A stretch of DNA of 64,000 nucleotides from assembly GCF_035083965.1 (NCBI RefSeq), contig NC_089725.1, positions 27,599,925 through 27,663,924 of the forward strand, written 5' to 3'. This stretch comes from Branchiostoma lanceolatum. Lineage: Eukaryota > Chordata > Leptocardii > Amphioxiformes > Branchiostomatidae. Position numbers and translations under genes: made by a program. Positions 12,440 to 52,986 of this stretch are shown here, piece after piece; the first letter of the stretch is position 1; each line of letters begins with the position of its first letter. The notes beneath the pieces are model-generated. The model searched no databases and had not been told where the DNA came from. It saw only the letters and a list, made by a program, of their open reading frames with translations.

Positions 12440-13930
12440 ACTGTCTCTAATGTAGCTTATTGCCACGGACGACTGTCTGATTCTGTTTCACACAACCGTG
12501 AACATAACCACGAAACCCAGCAAGGAAGGTAAACTAAAACCGTGATTCTGTCTCTCAGACATCCATGTAAACCACTGAGTCCCACTAGTTGTACTATGTT
12601 ACATAACAAAAAAGCATTCTCGCTACATGTAGTCTGTAGGGCTATATAACATGGCTGCGGTTGTAATGCGAGATTCGCCCGACAAGAACACTTAAACTTT
12701 AAGTGCCGCTTATGGACCACATTTCGCGCCTTTTTATAGGCCCTACTTGTGTTCAGTATGCGTCGGTAGTTGCATACGTGTGTACTATGGTAGGGTGTAA
12801 TGAGTGATACTGTCTGTAATGTAGCTTTCCACGGACGACTTCCTGATTCTGCTTCACACAACCGTGAACATAACGTAACCGCGAAACCCAACGCATCGGC
12901 TTTTTAGCGAATGCCCACAAACGCCCACTCTGGCGAAGTCCGCGCTGCACGAATCTAATTTTTTTGCTTGGAATATGTTCAGGTTGTGCTCCCATTAATT
13001 GATCCTGAGTTTCAAGTCAATCCATCGATCTGAAGTTAAATAAAGCGAACTTGAAGATTCTTACCTGGCTTTTTAGCGAATGACCAGCAAAAAAGGCTTT
13101 TTAGCGAATGCCCAATATATATGCCAAAATATCGGCCATCGTGACACGGGCGCTAAATCTAACACCATTTAGCGCCCGTGTCACGATGGCCGATATTTTG
13201 GCTGATATAGTGGGCATTCGCTAAAAAGCCATTTTTTGCTGGGCATTCGCCAAAAAGCCAGGTAAGAATCTTCAAGTTCGCTTTATTTAACTTCGGATCG
13301 ATGGATTGACTTGAAACTCAGGATTAATTCATGGGAGTACAACCTGAACATATTCCGAGCAAAAAAAGATAGATTCGTGCAGCGCGGACTTCGCCAGAGT
13401 GGGCGTTTGTGGGCATTCGCTAAAAAGCCTGTCCCCGAAACCCAACAATTCCAAAGGAGGTAAACATAAACCGTGATTCTGTCTCCCAGACACCCATGTA
13501 AACCTAGTCCAACCAGTTGTACCAAGTAAATAACATTACATTCTCGCTACATGTAGTCTGTAGGGCTATAAACCATTGCTGCAGGTGTACTTTGAGATCC
13601 TACTTGTGTACTATGTGTGTAGTTATTTTGAGTTAATCTAGTTGCATACGTGTACATGTGTACTATGGTAGGGTGTAATGAATGCTGCTGTCTGTAATGT
13701 AGCTTATTGGCACGGACGACTTCCTGATTCTGTTTCACACAACCATGACTTTCATTGTGAACACCTGCCACACCACGGGATATAAGTTACACGTAACTTA
13801 CACCTTCTCTTTCTCTCTCAGACAGCCATGTAGACCTGAGTTCCACCTGTTGTAACTATAACGTTGGATTATGACATTACATTTTCGCTACATGTAGTCT
13901 GTAGGACCCTAAAGCTTGGCTGCAGGCGTA
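12440..13930. repeat. Three-copy tandem repeat of about 350 bp, middle copy interrupted
   Basis: Units start near 12440, 12806 and 13686. Shared landmarks are CACGGACGAC, GATTCTG(T/C)TTCACACAACC, CCGTGATTCTGTCTC, CAGACA(T/C)CCATGTA, and TTCTCGCTACATGTAGTCTG followed by GGCTGC. The middle unit is split by the foldback element at 12893-13435; without it the unit would be about 340 bp. No open frame is conserved between units, so they look noncoding. Confidence 0.8.
12893..13435. mobile_element. Foldback (long inverted repeat) element with 11-bp target duplication
   Basis: The two halves (12898-13160 and 13167-13429) are near-perfect reverse complements around a short centre at about 13163. The terminus GGCTTTTTAGCGAATGCCC occurs three times per arm, giving nested inverted termini at about 12898, 13070 and 13097 and their mirrors. 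The direct repeat CGAAACCCAAC flanks the element at 12882-12892 and 13436-13446. The neighbouring tandem unit shows the corresponding empty site, which supports a true insertion. No coding capacity is seen. Confidence 0.85.
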
Positions 13931-14779
13931 ATCTGAGGCTCGCCGCTACAAATCATTTTTAGGAATCAAATTAAACTTTAAATTATTGTGGACCACACAA
14001 TGATGATGGACCACATTATACACATACAACCTTATGGATGCAATGTACGTAGTTAGTCTGACACTCGCTTCAATTCGCACTGTTTTCTACGTGAGTTCTT
14101 AAGTCCCTGTAACTATCTAAAGCATATACAAAGGCCAGTGTTGTGAAGACTGGGGATCAGTACCGTGCATGGGATAGCGATTTTATGTTCTTTGGACAGC
14201 AGGTAAGAAACATGCCTTCGGCTATACTTCATGCCCTGACTTGGGTTAACATAAGGTCAGTTGTGGCGTAGCACAATTAACATTGTCACTTATAATAGTT
14301 CAGTGTATCCTACACACGATCCAAGAATGTTTAACATGCGCCCTCAAGCTAGCATGGAGACGCACTAAAGGGTTTTAGAATGCTCCAATACCGAGCTACA
14401 ATGTATTCACAAGACTTCTCAAAACAAACTCACCCAAGTGTTGTCAAGGCCCTGCTTTTCACAAGAGTGCTGGCGATCCGCAGGGTACTCAGCTTTCTCT
14501 TGGTTTGTCGTCGGCAACAAGGCTGTGCCAGGGACACCTGTGGGATGTTTTGAGGCACAGATGTCAGGAAAGAGACGCTTTAGCGAGAAATCACTGCTCC
14601 TGGAGACTAGGTTAGTGGTACAAGGTGAGCCTTCAGCGAAGTCGAATGTTATGTCTCGTGCCTTGACGTGGGACTGGGGGGTAACATTTGCATATGAATG
14701 CCGGTCTCATGTTTCACACTCCACTGACTTACAGGTGAGCATTGAGCCCTGAGGCGTCGTCTTGTGAAGGACACCTTTC

Positions 14780-15025
14780 TTCTCGACGGCGATCGCTGAG
14801 CGACCGTTCATCGACCAAAATTGGATTTGTGCGACCCTTGATTTCATAATAGGAATATGATGCACGGTGTATAAGTATGATTTAAAATGCAATAAAACAA
14901 ACAAATAATGCCAAATAAACAAAAGTAAAAAGATTCGTTCTTTGTCTATGAAGTTCGTTGAGACACCGGAAAAATCACACATGCTTGGTCGTTCAGCGGT
15001 CGCTCAGCGCAATCTCTTCTAGTGA
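14780..15025. mobile_element. Probable palindromic MITE
   Basis: Imperfect inverted repeats of about 35 bp, centred on CGCTGAGCGACCG (14795-14807) and CGGTCGCTCAGCG (14996-15008), enclose about 190 bp of AT-rich sequence. Target duplication not resolved. Confidence 0.5.
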
Positions 15026-15929
15026 AAAGGGGTTTGTACCTGTCTTTGCGGTTTGGAGGGTGAATTCACCGCGGCTCCGATAGATCTATCTGCTGTAGAA
15101 TGGCGTATAAAAACCAACCACCAACTTCTTGACAAAGATAGATTGCCATTATCGTCCTCTCCGGTTACATGACAGGAAACATTCTCCTGACGTCACGATG
15201 ACAGTCAGGAATAGCTCTGTCTTCCGAGATGGTAGTGACAAATCTGCTATGAAGTCCACTGTCATTTCCTCTCGACAAGGCATAAGCGAATGGCTTTATC
15301 ATTCGCGGTTTATCATTCCCATAGTAATCATAGTTAAGTGTTCTATACCACATGCACACATCATACACAAGTATTTTAAACGAAGAATCCGGATTTCAAC
15401 TGTACAGAATTCGTTATTGTATTACTTGGAAAGCTTCACACAGATCATCTCATGTTTACCGGCGGCTTTACGGGCTTTCAAACCCTCTGAGACCGACGAA
15501 TGCTACCGCAGTGCATACCGTCATACATGGCTATACTGTAAGGCGGTGCCAACTCAAACAAGGAAACGGCTGGGTGAGCAAAAAACAAAAAGCCTGACCG
15601 ATAGTGAACCGACTGAGGGCTTGCTTGTAGGTTTATATCAAACAACGTGTCCATGACAACAGTTCCGACATCACGTTTCTTGAAGAAGCAAACTTTGTTT
15701 TACTTGGGGTGAGCGCACATGTATCGTCAGACGTGAAAGATGGAGCTTCTCAATCGACCAAATCGACGCCGCACCAATCACATGCGATACGACCAGCGTA
15801 GTTTGAACGCAATTCACTGGCTAATTTGATATACGTGTAAACACTCCAACAAAGAGAGCATATCGATCAATGACAACTTGTGGTTAAGTGAAAGGACTGC
15901 CCATGAGCGACCAATTACATGTATCTTGT

Positions 15930-15930
<1 letters not shown>

Positions 15931-16019
<89 letters not shown>
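15931..16019. repeat. (CA)n microsatellite
   Basis: About 44 CA repeats with one interruption near 15974. Confidence 0.95.
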
Positions 16020-16021
<2 letters not shown>

Positions 16022-18187
16022 TTATAAAAATGGAAGACGCAATTCCTCCAAGCTGCTCATCGATCTAGACTTTGGACTTGTTGACATCATCAAACTGAAC
16101 CAAATACAATATTCCACAAGCCACGTGCAAGATTTCTCACTTGTGGCGAAACACATGGCCGGTTCTGCACGTCCCACCCATGCTAGGGTTATGGAACCTC
16201 GGGTTAGAAAATCATCAGACTGCCCAAACTGTCTTTCCTCGTGGCACTATACTACATGTAGCTAATGGGCGTTACCTGGCCCTCCGTCATGATTCTCTGC
16301 ATGGTTTGTAAACATGCCTACACTTAACTTGAACAGATCAAGAACTAAACACTAGAGTCTTTCACGACGCGAACGATCGTACTTTGGATAGTATCCCTAC
16401 ACTATATGTGCTTTATAAAACTGAAACACGGCCCTTCAATGCCTTATAGGAAGGAAAACTGCACCTACCGTACTTGCCAACTCACCAACTGTGGATCCTC
16501 CTGCAGTGAATCCGTGCGACAGTGCCACGCCAGTCCGTGACGTGACTTTACCTTGTTGGATGATTTCCTGAAACTTGAACCTGTACATCCGGGTAACTTC
16601 ATCAGTGTACTATGTTTACATGTATCATGTTTGTGTTCTCATTGTCGCATGATCTGAGGCGTGTATTATAAAGCAGCATGTTATTCAATTCCCGTTCCTT
16701 TCTTTTACTTCGAAACTTTTTACCTATTTTCAAATTTGAAACAAATTTTATTTCTGATTTTTTAGACTGTAGTTGTCGTCAATGTCTACACACTAAAATA
16801 TGTGCCTTTTAGGACCCTTTACGTTTGTTCGATTCGTTGAGATGTCGACGTCACAATACGTTTAGGTGTAACATTTAACACCGCCCTCGCTCATTTTACA
16901 GGAAAAGTCCTAAATGATTACGTACATGTACAATGCTGACGCACTCGTTACGCTTTAGGTTTAAGCATAGGTTTATGGAATTTACTACAAGCAAGGAGGT
17001 TAAATATTTCTCTATTTAAATCCTTGCTAGTTAACACGGGAGCTCAGAGGAAGCCCCACTGGGCGGGTGTAGATCACTACGACTGTGTCTAATTTAGACC
17101 TCCAGACCCAATGGTGAGTTTTCTTCATTCCTGCTAAGTCACTGTTTGTCTCTCGGGAAGCCTGCAGTGGGGACTTCAACAGTTCGGGTCAAACGAGGAC
17201 ACACTACAGACAACGTTATTGGCTGCAATGACAGCACCGTGGCTCGGTTGAGCCGAGGGAGGTGTCATTTGATGGTGCTCTGGAAGTAGAGCGGAAGCAG
17301 TCGGTCCCTTCGGTTTCCGAACAGCGGCATATCGATCAGCCCAGGGATGAGGAAATGGACTTCTTGGCGTGAGCTTCAATTCTGTCAGCTCAGGGATGAA
17401 AGCCAAGCTAGCTCTCTGTAACTGAGTCACAAATAACGCACATTTAAGTTTTTACCCGATGTTCATCGCCTGAGCATTGCCAAGTTTGCCACTATGATTT
17501 CCTCAAGCGAAGTAACAAAAGTGTTACACAGTTACAGTCTAGATGTATCCTCATCAGTTGAAGACAAGTATTAATGCATTACATGTATATGTATGTAACG
17601 TTAAATGGAACTAATGATGATGATAATGAAGATGCATATAAACACAGCCATACAATATTTTACATATGATCATCCAATATTCGAAACCATGTCCGAGTTT
17701 TCAAGCAGAATATTCAAAGTGGATGGCCGTGAGCCCACTTTTCGCCCTGCAGTTTTTCACATTTCCGCACAACGTCGTGGCAAGACCACTTTGATTATCA
17801 CACCGGTTATCGAAGTTATCGATGACGTAGCTGGTGATCGCAACTAGACCTAATGCAAAATTACTATGTGAGTTTCAGTATAATTCGTACCTTAACAAAA
17901 CTTAGAATAAGAAAGATAGATAATTATTTAGTTTCATTCATACTAAATAAAGTCCAAAATCGTTTGTAATGGCGAGGAATTTTAGCAAACTTCTATTAGA
18001 TTATGTACGTTTTGATGCCGTCGGGAATGTTCCGCCATCTTAGATTTTTTTACGGCTGCCATGGAGCAAATAAATACATATGACGCAAATGGCTTGATAT
18101 GGTTATAATTCAGCTGTGCGTCAAATTCCAGCTAGGGAAGATGTAACCAGAACATCAACTGGCGCTAGAGGAACATCAAGTCCAAGG
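16020..18187. other. Intergenic DNA, no gene seen
   Basis: Short open frames only, without motifs or convincing splice structure. Contains a small AT-rich hairpin near 16990 sharing AAGCAAGGAGGTTA with the palindrome at 57784. This stretch lies upstream of PCNX4 and may contain its distal regulatory DNA, but I recognise no specific site. Confidence 0.4.
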
Positions 18188-18194
18188 TATAAAA
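18188..18194 (+). promoter_or_regulatory. Candidate TATA box of PCNX4
   Basis: TATAAAA sits about 30 bp upstream of a plausible start region near 18218 and about 250 bp upstream of a strong splice donor at 18448. Position and spacing suit a core promoter; there is no transcript evidence. Confidence 0.35.
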
Positions 18195-18217
18195 CAGGAA
18201 TTCTTTTCTAAAATCGT

Positions 18218-18447
18218 TGCAATTTGTCCAGTCAGGAGTCCAGTGTAGTTGTACGGCCACCGGCCCTAGGTAACGACTTTATACATAGGCCGCAAGTTTA
18301 GAATATAAAAGCTACTATTACTGTGTAGAAACTGATGGTCGATTTTGAAATGCAAGCACAATTCTGCCGATAGCATGTCAAATTGGACGGACGTCAAAGG
18401 CTTTAGAATTTGCTTGGAATCGAAGCTGAAAATATTGCCATCCACAG
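18218..18447 (+). other. Candidate noncoding first exon of PCNX4
   Basis: Ends at a consensus donor (CACAG then GTAAGT at 18448). The next strong acceptor is TTCTCTCTTTCAG ending at 18821, which opens the exon containing the PCNX4 start codon. The 374-bp interval has normal intron ends. The 5' limit is a guess based on the TATAAAA at 18188. Confidence 0.35.
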
Positions 18448-19018
18448 GTAAGTTTTCGCAGGTGGATTTAGATTTGTTTACTTCAGATAAAACTTTTACC
18501 TGTTGGCCTGACACAAATCTCGAGGGTACAGGGTCACATCCAGCTTGGCCCAGGTGTGAAGTTTTAGTAGCTGCTCATGTTGGTAAGTCCAAATGTTCAA
18601 GATGTATTTATAATTTTAATTGGTGCCAACTGAATTGGGTAAATTATCCCAAACTGGTGTTCACTGTTTTTGTTAAGAATTGAATGATTTCCAGAAAGGC
18701 TACATATACATGTATGTATTTTGTGGATGCCTAGATGAAGATATTAAAGACAGTCATTCAATTTTGATAGTTACCCAGTTATTTGGTGGATAGTGATTCT
18801 TCCTTTCCTTCTCTCTTTCAGACTTTCTCTACTCTTCAGATGTCCATGATGTGATGAACTAGCTGGAACCATTTGGATCAACTATAACCCTCATGACAGA
18901 ACTCTGAATACTTGTGTCGCTTGTGCTCAATTCTAGAGCTACAGGAGCGTTTCAAACATGTAAAGTGACGTCGCACACAGCTCTGTGATAACTCCAGCCA
19001 GTAATTATAAGACCAACC

Positions 19019-46672
<27,654 letters not shown>

Positions 46673-47682
46673 CTGTTTATGTTAAGCCCAATTCACACAA
46701 TGCAGCCGACCATGGCCTCCTGAGTCAGAGTCCTTCTTCAGACCATAATTAAGAGCTAGTGGTGAGCACGGTCATCTGTGATTGGGAGCTGTCAGTTGAT
46801 GAAATTTCCTTCTTTTAAAAGTTGTATGCACCTGAGCCAACTATGAATTTTTGATAAATCAAACTCGGGAAAGTGCTATTCTGCTTGTAGATGCAATCAG
46901 AGGAGCAAAACAACTGGAGCCAGAATAGGACTCCAAGCTACTCCCAACCCAGTATTAACCTGGATTGGAGAATGGTCGGGGCAAAGTCGTGGGAAGCCTG
47001 GTCCTGAATGTGTGATGGGTTGTTTTCATGATTTATAGATGGACAGATTAATTGAATGGCAAGGCTTTCACTTATATACCTCACTCTCAAAGTTTGAATG
47101 TACAAAATTTATGTTTCTGACCAAAGGTGAAAAATGAGCCTGATGTGATGTTGTACATATTTAACTACTATATTGTTAAAATGGGATGGTTCCAGCCATC
47201 AACTTGGGATGGCTTCTTTATATAATAACACAGTCTATGCACCAGATATCTGTGTGATGCTGTAAGAACACTGACTGGTGTTTGTAATACTGGTAATGTA
47301 TTTTTTAATATGTAATGGTTGTAACCTGTTACTGTGTATTGGTGACCTCATTTAAAAAAAAAAAATTAAGTCAGAGATTTTATCTGGTTGAGGCAAAGGT
47401 CAAAACTGGTGAAGGAAATATGTTTTGTACAGATATGTGGTTATATTTGTGAGATATTTTTGTATCTGAAATTTAGAACACTGTGTGTTTTATGCAATGT
47501 AACGAAAGTGTAAAAAGGTTTGATGCTAACTAGCAGTAGGTATTGTGGAGTGGAGTCTGTAGATTTTAATGTTTACAAGTATGCTGTTGCAATGTAGAAT
47601 TTGGTGGAAGTCAAAAATATGTCTTAGACTTTATTGTTGGAGAGGTGAATCGTTAGTGTATTGATACTACTGTCGTTTTTAC

Positions 47683-47688
47683 ATTAAA
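47683..47688 (+). promoter_or_regulatory. Candidate polyadenylation signal (ATTAAA) of PCNX4
   Basis: ATTAAA about 1.45 kb past the stop, before the convergent DHRS7 gene. Earlier variants may be used instead. Confidence 0.3.
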
Positions 47689-48112
47689 ACCTACAAAACG
47701 ACAAAACTAGACCATCACTTCCTGAAAACCTTCTTACCAATTATCTATAAATGACAATATTTTGACGTATCTGTTGCACATGGGACCAAAATTGAGCTTT
47801 TGAACCACTGCAAAGTACAATCTGTCCAAGACTGCCAAGTTGGGAATTTTTGTAAAGAAACTTCACAGGACATATTTATGATACATTGTAGTATCATATT
47901 ACATGTTTGGACAGTGTTTGTAGAGAGAGATACTTCTCGTACATTCCACCTCAGCAATGTCAGACCTGGTTGTGAATAATGGTGAAATACAATGCAAAGT
48001 GAAGCTGACTCAAGGTTTACTTTGTTCTTTATACTGTCACAATGGTTAGTGTTCAGACGACATTGATGCAGCAGTTAATTTGACTGTATCGTTGATTCTT
48101 CTCCTTGCTAAT

Positions 48113-48295
48113 GCTTGGGTCACATTTCAAACTTGGGCCCAGCCGGGCAGTTTGTGGGAACGAAAACTATAGAATAAAAGACAACAAAACACGCAAAACG
48201 TTAAAAAAGTTATCACGAGCACAATTTGTGTACATTTCTCGTTACACTTTTATTTTTCATTCCTGTAAACGTCCCGGCCGGGTCCCAATTTGAAA
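48113..48295. repeat. Palindromic dispersed element, copy C
   Basis: Inverted ends TTGGGCCCAGCCGGGCAG (about 48133) and CCCGGCCGGGTCCCAA (about 48272). The interior has ATAAAAGACAACAAAACACG shared with copies A and B. Lies between the convergent 3' ends of PCNX4 and DHRS7. Confidence 0.7.
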
Positions 48296-48299
48296 ATGA

Positions 48300-48560
48300 A
48301 TATGAATGAATGAATGAACTTTATTGCTCAACAATCATACATGGTACAATGTATTGTCATCAAATCAACAATACTACAAGGCTAATCTATCCTACAATTC
48401 TAACTACAAAATATCATCGGTACTAGTATATGGGTTACAATATAGTCATGTATGGGTGATTCTGTCTCGCTTTTGGAATGATTTAGAGAGAAATGTGACC
48501 CTTGCATCAGGTAGCCTTTTGACAGCACTGATTAGTGGGTTAGACAGCAGGACTGGTTGC
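48300..48560 (-). mobile_element. Retroposon 3' fragment with tetranucleotide tail
   Basis: Begins on the plus strand with TGAATGAATGAATGAACTTT, the reverse of a ...AAAGTT(CATT)n tail. GCTCAACAATCATACATGG follows, matching the GTTGnGCAATAAAGTT family. It ends close to the DHRS7 stop codon, so the DHRS7 3' end borders retroposon DNA. Confidence 0.5.
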
Positions 48561-48577
48561 AGTTGAAGGACTGGGGT

Positions 48578-48583
48578 TTTATT
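48578..48583 (-). promoter_or_regulatory. Polyadenylation signal overlapping the DHRS7 stop codon
   Basis: The minus strand reads CAG TAA ATAAAACC, so the AATAAA hexamer shares one base with the stop codon TAA. If used, the 3' UTR would be only about 15-25 nt. Confidence 0.45.
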
Positions 48584-51474
48584 TACTGCATTTTCTTGCC
48601 CTCCATGATGGCCTTCATCCGGCGCTTGGCAAAAGTTGTGGTCATCCTAATTTGTAAATAGAAGATATGTCAGCATTTCTCAAAATTATAACAATATCAA
48701 TGAAATGATTGATGTTTCAAAATCTCTTATCCAGATATGTGGCAGTGTTTTGCTATTCTTTTTATGATCTACAAGTATGATGTATATATTTGACTTATTC
48801 AAAGAGGAATTCTGAATTGCTCAAAAGTTTTACAGATGTCCAAACTGAACCTAACCTCATGTTACAACTGTAGGTAGAAGAAAAACTTATACCTCCTCAT
48901 CAGGGCTGGCACTGGCAGATAGCTTTTGAGGTAGGGATATAACAGGTATGGGTGCCTCGCTACCCAGATCTCATCAAGCCTGTTGGCCATGCCGACTGCC
49001 AGTAGTCTTGCACAGCGGGCTGTTGGCATGTCATTGGCACGCATGGGGTCTTTTGTAGGATCCAGTGTAGAAGTCTGTAACAAAACACTATTTATCATAA
49101 AGCTTCGATCCTTTAAATCACATTTATTTCACACTGATTAATGTAGAGGGACCTACCGGGTAATATTGTTAAATTTATTGAAAATGCCACTTGTCTGAAA
49201 AATGCACGAAGCCAAATATTTAACCATGGAAAGAGAAATTAGTTCTTTTTTCAGAAATATTGAATCATCTGTAACTTTGCCATTATCTGAACACGTTCAA
49301 AGTCTTGACATTGTTTCAATGCTTGCAGTGAAGAACCCAGGGCTTGGAGGACCTATTTGTTAAGTATTTCCTCTAGTGCTGTACCTAAATGGCTTAGAAC
49401 TTAGAGCAGAAATCAGACATAACCATGTCAATGCGCTGCGTGAGTAGAAACAACTTGCCCTACCTTGTCTGGTTCTCCTACTAGTGAATTCTTTCCAACA
49501 TTGGATATGACTGGCCCAGGACAGGCCAGGAGTATGTTGATATCGTACGAGTGTAACTCAGCTCGCAGTGCTCCAAAAAAGCCCTAGAACAAAAGTGAAA
49601 AATACACATCCAAAATGTTACCATCATGAAGGAAATTAATGACAAGTCAATAGGCCCTCTAAGTCTCACTACTGAATAATGTTTAAAGCTAAATCGGATG
49701 ATCTAGGCTGGTTTCCATCCTAGCCCAGCTCCCAGTGAGTTCACTCTTCACTAATATTCTTATTGCTTGCCTACAGAATATTCTGAAACCACTGCAGTAA
49801 TGCAATGGAAGACAGCAATTTTTCACAGCCGCAGCACCACAAATATTTCACAATTTACCGGATACTCCCCTCCTAGTACTTACATGAACAGCAAACTTGC
49901 TCCCGCTGTAGGCAGACCCGACAGGCGTGGGGATGATCCCCGACAGACTGCTGGTGACCACGATCTGCCCCTCCCCCCTCTCCATCATGTGGGGAAGGAC
50001 AGCCTTCGTCAGCGACACCTGGCCCAGAACGTTCAGCTCCAGGATGTGCCTGTCACCAGCCAGGCTCGTCTGCCAGAACACGGACCGCTGACTCCGGCCA
50101 CTGTTGTTCACCAGGACGTCAATCTTGTTTGAAAAATACAAAAAAAAGTTTCACCCTCAAAATGTGACAGGCTCAGATCATAAGGTCATGATCGAAGCAG
50201 AACTAGCAATTGACTCTAGGTAGCATTTGACTCTAGCAAAGAAGAAAAGTGACCTTACTCTGCCAAAGTGAGCAAGGACCTGCTCCACACAACCAGCATG
50301 GGTGTCAAAGGCAACAGAGTCCAGGGGTAAAACCAGCACATCATCACCAGACACTTTCCCTGTCCCTGAAACAAACGCAATACTTGTCAGATCACTGTAG
50401 AATAATTCTATGTTTGCCCAAAAAAATATTCCCCAGATGAGATAACCAGTGGTTATTGTCCACTGGTATCAAAGCTTTTTTCCTGTGCAAGTACAATCAA
50501 ACAAATACATGAATATGATTATAAGGACCGGTGACCACATGGCCAATATGATCATTTTTTGGTGTTCTCTGATAGTTTTTCCCATGGACACAAGCATTAA
50601 GAATACTGTCTATAGTGACCACCTGTGCACATAAACAAAATTTTATTGGGCCCTAGTGGTCTTCTTGGGCAGCTTTGACTATACTTTGCCATACTGTGTT
50701 GCCAATTTAAATTTGCTGGTTTGTATACATGTAACGTTATTACCATTGTACAAACATAATACTCATGAAAGCTGTCATATTTACATCATTACAAAACGAA
50801 ACTTAGAGGTTGTCTCAAGTATGAAGGCAAACATGATTAAGACATTCACCGAGGCATGTTTCCTTGACTCTCCTGAGCTCCTCCTCTCTCCTGGCAGACA
50901 GCACCAGTTTAACCCCTGCCCTGCTGAGCTCCACGGCCAGGGCCTCTCCTATCCCGCTGGACGCTCCGGTGATCCACACCACCTTACCTGCCAGGTGGTC
51001 TGAGTGGCACAAACACAGGTATAACGTTAGATATTGGTTATGCTTTATAATGTCAGACCAAGGAGGTTAACCTATTTTAAACTCCTTGGTCAGACCAGGT
51101 GAATGTACAATGTATTTAGCTGTACCCCAATGGGAAATACTGTTTTAACACCATTCTGTCTGTCACTGGGTGGGTGACATGACCTCACACTGGGTGACAA
51201 ATGTATATTGCTTACCAGAGAACAGATAACATGCAAAGGATAATCCATTGTGAGTTTCCGAGGGCGTCTTTGGCTTGTAAGCTTTTGTACAGGCTATTAC
51301 TGAGTCACTATGTAGAAGAACTAAATAAGCATTATTCTTGTAAACCTGTGTCTTACCTGGAGACTTTCCGAACCTCTCGCACCACATGAGTGAGAGGTCT
51401 CCATCAGACAGGAGCAGTCTGACCACCTGTACCAACAGGACCAGCAGGACTCCACACACGATCAACTCAAGCAT
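48583..51474 (-). CDS. DHRS7: Dehydrogenase/reductase SDR family member 7, complete, 7 coding exons
   Basis: A membrane-anchored short-chain dehydrogenase/reductase; the vertebrate enzyme is an ER NADP(H)-dependent retinoid/steroid reductase. Exons: 51357-51474, 50850-50999, 50259-50365, 49884-50123, 49464-49583, 48893-49074, 48583-48646. The sum is 981 nt, 326 residues (human about 339). The N terminus is a hydrophobic anchor (about 3-23) followed by [12 protein letters not shown], typical of DHRS7. The cofactor motif is TGASSGIG in exon 2. The active site has NNSG, the serine in VVTSSLSG, and Y-S-G-S-K (YxxxK) in exon 4; CPGPVISN follows in exon 5. The ATG at 51472-51474 lies a few bases after a consensus acceptor, so a 5' UTR exon exists upstream. 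Tail-to-tail with PCNX4, as in vertebrates. Confidence 0.95.
50515..50690. mobile_element. MITE family with AGTATAGTCAAA terminus, copy 2
   Basis: Shares TTTTTCCCATGGACACAAGC, TAGTGACCACCTGTGCACAT and GTGGTCTTCTTGGGCAGCTT with the copy at 26500-26720. Its right end CAGCTTTGACTATACT gives the family terminus. Located in a DHRS7 intron. Confidence 0.6.
51053..51098. repeat. Short hairpin repeat
   Basis: CAGACCAAGGAG, a spacer of about 18 bp with AACCTATTTTAAA, then CTCCTTGGTCAGACC. It resembles other AAGGAGG-armed hairpins at 57784 and 16990. Confidence 0.55.
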
Positions 51475-52986
51475 GGCTGGGGCACTGGAACAAACAGGAC
51501 ACATGATGGCACTGTTACAATACCAGTTTACTCTGACCTTCACCAAACCAACCTCAAAGTCACTATGCTCCTTAGTTCACCTTTCAGTCTCCATGACTCA
51601 ATGTACATTAAGTAACTCAGGTAGGACAAGACCCTTGTAGTCTTTAAGTCATTCGAACTTTTGCTTAGACTTAAGGCCACTTAACGTTACAGCATCCATA
51701 GTTTAGTAATGTTTGAGACATATTTCATAGCCATGCAAGATAAACGTACCTGTGGGCACAATGTTGCAAAGAAGTTGAATTCAGAATTACACACTCAGAC
51801 TGTTAGAAACGTCTTCCAAGGTGCCTCCAGTCTACCTGATCGAAGACTGAACGCTGAACAGGTTTTTGGACATACCAAGGCCAGAGGGCATAGATAGAGC
51901 CATACCTTCATTTTAGCACAGGGGAACTTGCCTTAGTTTGCTTACGCCCTCTCGCACAGGAAACAACGAAAAAGCTCCTACCAGAAAGGTCTATAAAGCT
52001 AGTCTGTGTTGTAGGGCTGTAATTAGATACCTTTTATTGTATTTGGACTTATCAGAGTCCCGTGGGCATTTCACGCCGACTACCGACCTCCCCACATTAT
52101 TGCTTTGGTACAACCCAAAACCGGACGGTACAAACTACCATCGTTAATCAATCATTTACCCCCTTTAAGTTGTAGTGACTGAATTGAATGGATGAGTGAA
52201 ATTGTTCTTACCGCATGGCTGTGGATACAAGTTATCGGAACACATAAGTTTATCAACACTGCAGGTGGTTGGTATTACAAACTTCCATGTCCCCGCAATA
52301 CGGGAGGCCCAGACTGCAATAAGCCTGATCGCCGCTAGGACTGCTGCTGTGATACGAGAGGCAAGTGCATGAGTTCCAAGCAGATGTTGGATGGAAAATA
52401 ACAAGGTTTCCTGACCGGACGGCTTTTCTGGCGGTTCCTCACCCCAAACTTGGATATCAGGGCCTCTGACTGTCGGTAACCATTTCTGACACATGCGCAG
52501 ACAAGGGAAAAGACTACATGTCCTCTGATCGAACTGTACCTGCGGAACACAAAAAATCAACCCTTGAACTTCAAGTTGAAGAACCAGCAAAACGGCAGTA
52601 GTTTAGAGGTTGACTGGTTTTATTACCCGGTACATGTGTATGTCATAATCCACACACTTTCGCTTTTCCAGGAAGACTTCACTGTCGTCGTGATATAGCA
52701 ACTGTGAATATATTCGGCCGGGGGATTGTTGTTGTCGTATACGTGTGCATGGTTGAAGACTTTGATACCGATCGAAGAGTAAAACCCCATCACGTGAGTG
52801 TGTTCTAGAACTTCATGCTAAAAATGTTAACGCTACACGTTAGAACAAATCTTTCGAACAAGAGCCAAAATACACTGTTGCGTTTCGTGTTCTCGAACAC
52901 AAACTGTAGTATTTGCGCCTGGCAACGGTAAACGCAAAGTCAGTTCACCGAGTTACAACTGCTATCGTGAGTCCGATTTGAGGAAA
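51475..52986. other. Divergent upstream region between DHRS7 and the DLGAP-like gene
   Basis: About 1.5 kb separating two head-to-head start codons. It contains a donor-like CATGCG then GTAAGAAC on the minus strand at about 52210, which could end a DHRS7 noncoding first exon. The minus ORF at 52165-52590 has no recognisable domain. No TATA box is obvious. Confidence 0.35.

Noticed and set aside
15129..15656. A 175-codon plus-strand open frame in the intergenic region
   Set aside because: No recognisable domain, ordinary AT-rich composition, no codon bias or splice context; consistent with a chance frame.
15888..16265. Open frame through the CA repeat
   Set aside because: An artefact of a dinucleotide repeat having few stop codons.
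52165..52590. A 141-codon minus-strand frame upstream of DHRS7
   Set aside because: No domain and no clear start; may only be part of the DHRS7 5' region.
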